From Pseudomonas fluorescens (GTDB lineage: Bacteria > Pseudomonadota > Gammaproteobacteria > Pseudomonadales > Pseudomonadaceae): a stretch of 64,000 nt of DNA. Shown piece by piece: positions 25,866 through 33,600 of this stretch (its first letter is position 1; each line of letters begins with the position of its first letter). Below the pieces are notes generated by a model that saw nothing but the letters and a program-made list of their open reading frames with translations, did no database searches and was not told where the DNA came from. The position numbers were made by a program, and so were the translations under genes. The stretch is from positions 3,534,001-3,598,000 of the forward strand of contig NZ_CP148752.1 in assembly GCF_040448305.1 (NCBI RefSeq). The letters are read 5' to 3'.

Positions 25866-26786
25866 TCAAACATGGGTCAACCAATGAGCGTACTTTTCAT
25901 TAGTTCCATGTACTGCGCAGAAGTAGACCTCTTGAAGCTGCTGTGTGATCGGGCCTCGCGAGCCCGCGCCAATTGTCCGACCATCGAGTTCACGAATAGG
26001 TGTCACTTCAGCAGCGGTACCTGTAAAGAACGCCTCATCGCAGCAATACAGTTCGTCGCGAGTGATCCGTTTCTCCCGAACTTCGAAGCCCAAATCCCGA
26101 GCAATTAGCATAACCGAGTCACGGGTTATGCCATCAAGGCAAGACGCCAGATCGGGAGTGTAGATAACCCCGTCTCGAACCATGAAAATATTCTCGCCAG
26201 CCCCCTCACTCACATAACCCTCGGTATCCAGTAATAGCGCCTCGTCAAATCCGAGCGAAGTAACCTCTCGGTTAGCCAGGATCGAGTTGATGTAATAGCC
26301 ACAAGCTTTTGCACGCACCATGGAAACGTTGACGTGGTGGCGGGTGAAAGACGATGTTTTTACTCGAATGCCTTTTTCCATGCCCTCCTCCCCCAAGTAA
26401 GATCCCATGGGCCATGCAGCGGTAGCGACATGAATTGTGTTGTTTTTTGCTGCGATGCTCAGAAAGTCTGAACCGATCCAAACCAAAGGACGTAGATAGC
26501 AAGCGTCGTACTTGTTTGCTCGAATGACTTCTTCACACGAGTTACGAATAGTTTCTTCGTCGAACGGAACTTCCAGCTGAAAAATTTTAGCCGAGTTAAA
26601 AAGACGACGAATATGCTCTTTCAGACGAAATATTGCAGGGCCACGCGCAGTTTCGTATGCGCGCACACCCTCGAACACGCCCATGCCATAATGAAGTGTA
26701 TGGGTCAAAATATGAGTTTTGGCCTCACGCCATTCAACTAACTCGCCATCTTTCCAGATTTTCCCATCACGATCTGACATCGACAT
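25866..26786 (-). CDS. ilvE: Branched-chain amino acid aminotransferase
   Basis: 306 residues, a class IV PLP transaminase. The block HTLHYGMGVFEGVRAYETA, the PLP lysine in MVRAKACGYYINSILA, EALLLDTEGYVSEGAGENIF and FFTGTAAEVTPI are standard IlvE motifs. GGAGG precedes the ATG. A dedicated copy in this catabolic-looking cluster suggests it is an accessory paralogue that feeds or receives the 2-oxoacid used by the E1 gene downstream. It lies 69 bp behind the aldolase gene and 93 bp before the E1 gene. Confidence 0.92.
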   Translation of the reverse strand: MSMSDRDGKIWKDGELVEWREAKTHILTHTLHYGMGVFEGVRAYETARGPAIFRLKEHIRRLFNSAKIFQLEVPFDEETIRNSCEEVIRANKYDACYLRPLVWIGSDFLSIAAKNNTIHVATAAWPMGSYLGEEGMEKGIRVKTSSFTRHHVNVSMVRAKACGYYINSILANREVTSLGFDEALLLDTEGYVSEGAGENIFMVRDGVIYTPDLASCLDGITRDSVMLIARDLGFEVREKRITRDELYCCDEAFFTGTAAEVTPIRELDGRTIGAGSRGPITQQLQEVYFCAVHGTNEKYAHWLTHV

Positions 26787-26855
26787 TTACAACCTCCGAC
26801 ACAAACAATGAAAACAACAAATACTCATCGATACCACTCGATATTCAATCAGGTA

Positions 26856-27647
26856 TTATCTTTTGAAGTTAAGAGCATCCAGGGCGTCTGTCGCCCCCTT
26901 GGTCAACCAACCTGTATCAGAGTGAAGCGCGATAAAGGTCACGCCCTTTTCCCTGTACTGGCGGGCTTCTTCCACCGAAGTCGCAAAGATTCCTACTGCC
27001 TTGGAATGTTTGCGGGCAGCTGTCAAGACGCTCTCTACCGCAGCCTTGACATCATCGTGCCCGGTCTGCCCCAGTAGCCCCATGCTTGCAGACAAATCAG
27101 CCGTACCAATGAACAGGCAGTCAACGCCCTCGACTTGAGCTATAGAGTCGACGTTCTCTACCCCTTCCACTGACTCGATCAGGACAATGGCACAAGCCTG
27201 GTTGTTTGCGTCTTTGACATAGTTACTGTCCAGCCCATACGCCCCCGCTCTGACCATTCCAGCGACGCCTCTGACACCACTTTGATCTGGTAGTGGAAAT
27301 AACATCGATGCCACTGCGGCTTGCGCGTCAGCTGCACCGTTAATGTTCGGGAAGACAATAGTCTGTGCCCCACAATCCATGGCGCGCTTGACCAAAGAAG
27401 GATCATTGGCGGTTACCCGCACAGCACCTACGGCTCTTGCCCCATTAAAAGCCGCCGCATCAATGGCTCTAAGTTGAGCAGCAATATCCTGGGTATCATT
27501 AGGGCCGTGCTCGGCATCGATGACCAACCAATCAAAACCGCAATGAGCAATCAGTTCAGCGACCGCAGGGCTCGCGAGCGTCAGCCAGCAACCTAAGGTT
27601 GGTTTAGCGTTTTTCAAACTGTGCTTGATTGGATTTACAAAGCGCAT
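26856..27647 (-). CDS. HpcH/HpaI-type class II 2-oxo-acid aldolase
   Basis: 263 residues from the ATG at 27647, which is chosen because CCAGGAG precedes it; the frame extends further upstream without such a site. The fold's metal and substrate motifs are visible: CGFDWLVIDAEHGPNDTQDI (catalytic His), VGAVRVTANDPSLVKRAMDC, IVLIESVEGVENVDSIAQVE (Glu ligand) and CLFIGTADLSASMG (Asp ligand). Family members cleave 4-hydroxy-2-oxo acids to pyruvate and an aldehyde, or run in reverse. With the aminotransferase it could handle a hydroxylated amino acid. The true substrate is unknown. Confidence 0.88.
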   Translation of the reverse strand: MRFVNPIKHSLKNAKPTLGCWLTLASPAVAELIAHCGFDWLVIDAEHGPNDTQDIAAQLRAIDAAAFNGARAVGAVRVTANDPSLVKRAMDCGAQTIVFPNINGAADAQAAVASMLFPLPDQSGVRGVAGMVRAGAYGLDSNYVKDANNQACAIVLIESVEGVENVDSIAQVEGVDCLFIGTADLSASMGLLGQTGHDDVKAAVESVLTAARKHSKAVGIFATSVEEARQYREKGVTFIALHSDTGWLTKGATDALDALNFKR

Positions 27648-27797
27648 GGCAGATCTCCTGGCATCGTGATGCGGCGGTAATCGATGGCTCATGTTAGGCA
27701 AATGCCAGGGGTATTTTTTGCGCATTTTCATTAACAGAAACGACATGCGACAGAACATTCATTCCACTTTTTTGGTATCCGCGAAATCGTCATGCTG

Positions 27798-27877
27798 ATG
27801 TCGGTGAATTTCAGTGGAATGCCGCCGAAACGGAACTCCCGCCAAAACTCACATAGACGTTTTCAGTTCACCGACAT
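27798..27877. repeat. Inverted repeat resembling insertion-sequence ends
   Basis: ATGTCGGTGAA (27798-27808) and TTCACCGACAT (27867-27877) are perfect 11-bp inverted repeats. The sequence inside each end is different, like two outward IS termini (IS21-like by appearance) brought together. No transposase is left. The frame that follows to 28016 has no recognisable product. Confidence 0.45.
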
Positions 27878-28012
27878 GCCAGAACCATTGAGTACATCTG
27901 GGTTATTTGTATCGACAGAAATCGTTGAATTGAGAGAACTTGGCAGTGATGGTCAGATCGACGCAACCGGTCTAGTCGCCCAATACGTCGGGTTAATCAC
28001 CCATCTGCCACG

Positions 28013-28618
28013 CTAAAACCACCCACTCCGATCATCTTCCAGTTCCTGGCGGCATTGCTTGAGTTGCGCGCTGTAAATCTCTGACTGCTTTTGCACTTTC
28101 TGGGCAACCTGCATCAGCCACGGTTTACTGCGATAGGAATTGCGGCTAAATCCCCCACGCCCCTCGTGGTAAGCCAGGTACTGATTGTAGGTGTCCCATT
28201 TGGAGATTCCGAGCTGACGTTGGGTGCCAGTGGTGTACCAACCGATAAACATGATCGCGTCGTCGAAACTGTCACGCGAACCACCGTTGCCCGTATTGTC
28301 CTTGTACTCACCCCATACCGGGTCTTGAGCCTGCGCATAACCGTAAGCCGAACTGACTCGCCCCCAGGGGATCACCCAGAGCAGGTAGTCACGAGGCGGC
28401 AATGCGTCCGCCACGTAGCTGCTTTCCTGCTTCATGATCGCCATGGCCACATGCAGAGGCGTTCCATATTCACTCTGCATTTGCAGCGAGTCCACATACC
28501 AGTCGGGATACTCACGGTAAATACTGCAGAGATTGCTTTGATCTTTTGGTGGCGTAGTCGTGCAACCTGTCAAAAACATAAACAACAAAGCCAGCAGCAA
28601 AACTAGTCCTTGTTTCAT
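28013..28618 (-). CDS. Lytic-transglycosylase-like lipoprotein
   Basis: 201 residues with a lipoprotein signal (MKQGLVLLLALLFMFLTGCT, lipobox LTGC). The mature part resembles SLT-type lysozyme folds: AMAIMKQESSYVADALPP with the probable catalytic Glu, SAYGYAQAQDPVWGEYK, a mid-domain WDTYNQYLAYHEGRGGFSR and a C-terminal helix pair. Asparagine-free residues after the Cys suggest the outer membrane. The gene stands between an IS remnant and a gene graveyard. Cleavage of peptidoglycan is inferred from the domain pattern only. Confidence 0.75.
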   Translation of the reverse strand: MKQGLVLLLALLFMFLTGCTTTPPKDQSNLCSIYREYPDWYVDSLQMQSEYGTPLHVAMAIMKQESSYVADALPPRDYLLWVIPWGRVSSAYGYAQAQDPVWGEYKDNTGNGGSRDSFDDAIMFIGWYTTGTQRQLGISKWDTYNQYLAYHEGRGGFSRNSYRSKPWLMQVAQKVQKQSEIYSAQLKQCRQELEDDRSGWF

Positions 28619-29198
28619 TCATCATCCTCAAAAATAGGGGCATAAGGTGCCCTCCGTTTACTGCAAGGAGCCAGAGTCAGGCAGGTGCAGGCAAAAACGT
28701 CAGAAGACATCTATCTTGACCGCGTCACCCTTAGCACTACATTCGCGAGCGTAACGGGATGAAGGTGACGGCTATCAGCCAGAAGCGGCCTTTCTCGACC
28801 CGTTAAATCCACGTCGCCTCAGGGCAAGCGGCCCCTACCAAAAGCGGTCGGTGAAATCGGGTCGCTACTATCTCCATAAATGGGGCATTACACCCACCCA
28901 ACCGGGCGTTTATCACCTAAATTGAGGAATACTCCCCGCCTTCACCCTTTCCCTCGCTTGAAATACTCAGAAACAGCCTGTTAATTAATTTGAGCTTTTT
29001 CTTCGCCCTATTGAAATGGCTCATTAGTTGCACCACCCCGTGGTACCCGCAACAGCTGTCGTCCCGGACATCATGGATGACGGCGGGGCTCGCCAGATTC
29101 GGCATGACGCGAGGGGTGAAAAATGAAACGCGTGACACCGCCATGCAACTCCATTGCCTTGCTGCTCAGGTCAAGCCCGCCCTTTGCGATGCTGCTTA
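28619..29198. other. Stretch without recognisable gene
   Basis: About 580 bp between the lipoprotein gene and the cytochrome bd remnant. Short frames exist on both strands but none has a good start, codon bias or recognisable product. No strong hairpin was found. Confidence 0.4.
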
Positions 29199-29453
29199 CC
29201 GACCACAAGGCCGCACTGGCCGTTTTTGTTCACCCTGGTGCTGATGTTCCTCGCCTACATCGGCCAGGCACTGAGCATCTGGCCGAACATCATCCCGCCA
29301 TCCGCCAGCCTGTGGGCGGCGGTATCACCGGCCACCAGTCGGCTGTTCGCCCTGATCAGCACGCCGTACAACCTGCCGGTGATTCTGATGTACGCCTTCT
29401 GGGGCTATTACGTGTTCCGCGGAAAAGTGAGAATTGATGATGGCTTCCTCTGA
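29199..29453 (+). pseudogene. C-terminal remnant of cytochrome bd oxidase subunit II (CydB/CioB)
   Basis: The frame ending at 29453 encodes two hydrophobic helices with ALSIWPNIIPPSASLWAAVS and PVILMYAFWGYYVFRGKV. These are characteristic of the last two helices of CydB/CioB (WPNI/PP and YYVFRGKV). The other three-quarters of the protein are missing, and the start codons upstream belong to unrelated sequence. It is therefore a 5'-truncated relic. Confidence 0.65.
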
Positions 29454-29595
29454 TAAATCAATTGCTCGAATCACAAAAAGGCCGATGCCCCTTTATAAGC
29501 AGATCGCTCAGTTGGGCCTGATGTTTATCGCGTTGCTGATGATGCTGGCGTTGTCCGCTGCACTGGCGATGGAGTTGACCCTTGGAACGCTCTGA
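29437..29595 (+). CDS. Small single-helix membrane protein after the cydB remnant
   Basis: 52 residues from the ATG at 29437, overlapping the end of the cydB remnant. There is a basic N-terminus (ARITKRPMPLYKQ) and then one long hydrophobic helix (LGLMFIALLMMLALSAALA). Small one-helix proteins encoded after cydB (CydX/YbgT or DUF2474 type) accompany bd oxidases. It is probably the surviving partner of the lost operon. Whether it is still expressed is doubtful. Confidence 0.4.
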   Translation: MMASSDKSIARITKRPMPLYKQIAQLGLMFIALLMMLALSAALAMELTLGTL

Positions 29596-29666
29596 CAAGT
29601 CCGGTAAAAAAAGCAAACCATCCTCTTGTTGCGCTTGCGCGCAACGCGCCATGCCTGGCGCACAAA

Positions 29667-29695
29667 TAAAAAGCCCCGGCGTTATGCCGAGGCTT
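29667..29695 (-). terminator. Rho-independent terminator (minus strand)
   Basis: On the minus strand AAGCCTCGGC and GCCGGGGCTT pair around a short loop and are followed by TTTTTATTTG. It lies after the small gene at 29727-30002 and supports that gene. Confidence 0.7.
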
Positions 29696-29726
29696 GGTGC
29701 GATACTTCTTTGTGGCTTCAAGGCTA

Positions 29727-30002
29727 TTAATCACCGGGCTTGGGGCTGGTGCCAGGATTCTTCTTTTCCTCTTCCAGCGCCTTTTCGCGCAAAAACTGCC
29801 TCGTTTGCTGCGCCCAATAAAGCGCACCAACAAGGATGCTCGCCTCCTCCCAATTGGAAAAGATTCCTGCAATCTTCTCCCCTTCACAAACCACCCAAAG
29901 CAACTTCGGAGGGTTTGCTGGAATCGTTACTCCCTCAACCCATTTGCTCTTCAGGCTTTGAATTTGAATGACGTCACGCTGCTTTACTTCAATTAAGCCC
30001 AT
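29727..30002 (-). CDS. Small hypothetical protein
   Basis: 91 residues with a GGGGGAG ribosome-binding site before the ATG at 30002 and a terminator just beyond the stop. The N-terminal half is beta-rich (LLWVVCEGEKIAGIFSNWEE), the C-terminus charged and proline-rich. No membrane segment or recognised domain. The signals on both ends make it more likely real than the other short frames in this stretch. Confidence 0.55.
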   Translation of the reverse strand: MGLIEVKQRDVIQIQSLKSKWVEGVTIPANPPKLLWVVCEGEKIAGIFSNWEEASILVGALYWAQQTRQFLREKALEEEKKNPGTSPKPGD

Positions 30003-30242
30003 TTACGCTACTCCCCCGACGACAGTCGCTAGCGTAATGGCTGAAAAAAATCTAAGCAAGAAAAAGCCCAGCTCAATGGCCAGGCTTCTGAAGTCGCCTC
30101 TCATAACGCGCAAGATCGACATGATGGGGTTGATTTACGGCCAATTGGCCACCTTGGTCAAGCAGCGTCTACGAAGATTTGTTCCTGATCGAATATCTCG
30201 GTCGCATGGATCACTGCGGCCTCTTCCAACTGCTCCAAGCGC
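30003..30242. other. Stretch without recognisable gene
   Basis: 240 bp upstream of the small gene at 29727-30002 and downstream of the frameshifted relic. It may hold the promoter of the former. Nothing else is evident. Confidence 0.3.
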
Positions 30243-30547
30243 TTATGGATAAGGCAGGACTATCGAAAGGATCGGCGCAAGGATCGCCAGGGATACCAGC
30301 CACCAAGCGATATTCAAACTGCGCTTTAAATCCTTGTCTGCTGGCTCCTTGAACGCCATGCCGCCCCCCCATGTTAAAGCTGCCTCCCCGCACCGGGCGG
30401 CCTTGAACACAGGCGCCATACCCTCATCCACACGTGGGATTTGCGGCGTCGCGTCCTCCCACATCCCGTTTGCGCATCCAGGTAGTCCGATTCTCCTGCC
30501 CCGATTGGGAGTATCGGGCCATGCCCAATCCCCCGGCCGTTCTCCAT
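30243..30547 (-). pseudogene. Frameshifted and truncated membrane protein
   Basis: Two frames join into one plausible protein. The first begins MENGRGIGHGPILPIGAGES and reaches YLDAQTG. A one-base deletion near 30463-30466 then moves the frame to WEDATPQIPRVDEG, which goes on to a C-terminal hydrophobic helix (SLNIAWWLVSLAILAPILSI). The joined piece resembles the start of Pseudomonas DUF6708-like membrane proteins, from memory and not verified. It is broken here. Confidence 0.45.
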
Positions 30548-30613
30548 GATGGCGTTTAGCAATGCAAGGTCAACGGTCAGGCCTCGATGACCGGAACTCC
30601 TCAGGAGAACGTC

Positions 30614-33600
30614 ATGGCTATTACGTTGAGCGGCAGCATCACAACTGATGAATCAGGCGGTTTACAGAACGCCACTGCCACACCCGGCATCCCAGGCGAC
30701 AACACCGATAACGACATTACCGTTGCCGCAATCAACGGCACCGACGAAACCAACGACCTCCCGTTGGCGTTCGAGTCCCGATTGTTCGCGCTGTTGGGCG
30801 CCGTTACTCCAATGCAGACTGCGCTGAGTGGCTATACCGGCGCCGCTGGCAACACCGGTACCGACCTGATCACCATCACCGGCAGCTACCTCGATCTCGC
30901 CTTCACCGATGCCGAGGGCAAAGCGCTCGGCGACCCGACCAATGCCAATGCCGGTACGGACTGGAGCGGTCTCTATACCCTCGATGGCAGGAGAATCTTC
31001 CTGTACACGGACTCCACCAACAACAACATCGTCCTGGGCCGCATAGGCGCTGAGGGGGCCACCGACGCGCCCGAGGACGACGTGGCAGATCCGAGCGGCA
31101 CCATCGTTTTCTCCGCCTATCTGGAACAGACGGCAACCGGCGCCAAGGTCTGGATGACGCAGTTCGCGCCGCTCCAGAACCCGGATACCTCGAACCCCGA
31201 CGACGTGGTCGACATGACGGACCACCTCTGGGCCACCGCCAGCCAGGATGCCGCCTTCGACTTCTCCGGTGTGCCGTCCGGGCAGAACAAGTTCCTGATG
31301 TTCAAAGCCGGCAGCTCTGACGTGGGGCTCGTCGTCACCGGCCTGGATCCGGACAAGATCGTCAATGGCAAGGATGCGGGTGACACCGTCAATACCAGCC
31401 AGGGCGGCGGCGCCACGACCATCGGCACCAACAACCAGGGGGTCGATCCTGGCGAAGGGATGATCTTCACCTTCGTGACCAACCCCAACCCGCTCTACAC
31501 CGTGCCCGGCCTGACGCACGGCGAGGCGATCGTCGAAGACAACATCGACTTTGGCGGACTCTTCGGCGCGACGGGTGCGACCTTTGTCATTGCGCAGCAG
31601 ACACCGCCCAAGGCGTCCACGGCTATGATCAGCGCCTACACCACGGATTTCGAGGAGACGAGTGGCTACTACGAGGGGCTCCTGGACGCAGACGACAACC
31701 TGGCCTACATCACCAGCGTCACGATCCGCGATGGTAACGGCAATATCATCGCCGGTCTCGACGGCGTCACCGCCAACACGACGGTTGGCAATATCACCGT
31801 GACGTTCAACCTCAGCAATGGCGGCGCCGATCGCACCGTGACGATTGCTGGCTTCCAGTCCAAGTACTCGATCGAATACACCACCAGCGAACTGCACAAC
31901 CGCGTGTTGATCGAGAACATCGGAAATGCGAATGCCCAGCTCAACTCCCCCTTCGATATCGGCGGCTTCCTTTTGCCCAATATCGTCGCCGTGCCCCAGG
32001 AAGTCGGCAGCGCGGTGAACTTCGAGGACGATGGCCCGACAGCCTCGGCGGCGCTCGGTGCTGGCCTGGTCCGGCACGATGAAACAGCGGGCGATGACGC
32101 TGATGCCGACGACGTACTCGACCCGCTTGCCGTGTTCGCCGCCGTTGCCACTGTCAGCAGCGACATGACCGCGGCCTACGCCCAGGGCAGCGCCTCGGTG
32201 ATCGACTCCAGCGCCAGCAGCGGCGGCCAGGATGGTCTGGCCAGCACCGTCTACTCACTCAATGTCGCGAGTGCCGGCGTCGACTCCGGCCTGGACACGA
32301 CGGAAGGCAATAACATCCTGCTGACCAAGGAAGGCGCGCTGGTGGTCGGCCGCATCTCCGGCGGCGCCGATAACGGCGAAGCCGCCTTCGCCGTGGCGAT
32401 CGACGCCAGCACCGGCGTGCTCAGCGTCGTGCAGTACCACTCGATCAAGCACCCCACCGGCGGCGCCAGCCACGATGAGTCGCTCGCTATCGACAACGCC
32501 GCGCTGCTCGCGGTCGCCACCGTCACCGACGGCGATGGCGACACCCACGCCGCCTCGGTCGGCATCGGCGCCCGTGTCGCCTTCCAGGACGATGGCCCGA
32601 CAGCCTCGGCGGCGCTCGGTGCTGGCCTGGTCCGGCACGATGAAACGACGGGCAATGACGCTGATGCCGACGACCTACTCGGCCCGCTTGCCGTGTTCGC
32701 CGCCGTTGCCACTGTCAGCAGCGACATGACCGCGGCCTACGCCCAGGGCAGCGCCTCGGTGATCGACTCCAGCGCCAGCAGCGGCGGCCAGGATGGTCTG
32801 GCCAGCACCGTCTACTCACTCAATGTCGCGAGTGCCGGCGTCGACTCCGGCCTGGACACGACGGAAGGCAATAACATCCTGCTGACCAAGGAAGGCGCGC
32901 TGGTGGTCGGCCGCATCTCCGGCGGCGCCGATAACGGCGAAGCCGCCTTCGCCGTGGCGATCGACGCCAGCACCGGCGTGCTCAGCGTCGTGCAGTACCA
33001 CTCGATCAAGCACCCCACCAGCGGCGCCAGCCACGATGAGTCGCTCGCCATCGACAACGCCGCGCTGCTCGCGGTCGCCACCGTCACCGACGGCGATGGC
33101 GACACCCACGCCGCCTCGGTCAGCATCGGCGCCCGTGTCGCCTTCCAGGACGATGGCCCGACAGCCTCGGCGGCGCTCGGTGCTGGCCTGGTCCGGCACG
33201 ATGAAACGACGGGCAATGACGCTGATGCCGACGACCTACTCGGCCCGCTTGCCGTGTTCGCCGCCGTTGCCACTGTCAGCAGCGACATGACCGCGGCCTA
33301 CGCCCAGGGCAGCGCCTCGGTGATCGACTCCAGCGCCAGCAGCGGCGGCCAGGACGGTCTGGCCAGCACTGCCTACTCGCTCAATGTCGCCAGTGCCGGC
33401 GTCGACTCCGGCCTGGACACGACGGAAGGCAATAGCATCCTGTTGACCAAGGAAGGCGCGCTGGTGGTCGGCCGCATTTCCGGCGGCGCCGATGACGGCG
33501 AAGCCGCCTTCGCCGTGGCGATCGACGCCAGCACCGGCATGCTCAGCGTCGTGCAGTACCACTCGATCAAGCACCCCACCGGCGGCGCCAGCCACGATGA

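Noticed and set aside
30662..32077. 471-codon minus-strand frame, and others of 429 and ~160 codons, opposite the adhesin gene
   Set aside because: Antisense frames created by repetitive high-GC sequence; their repeats mirror the plus-strand repeats and no motif is seen.
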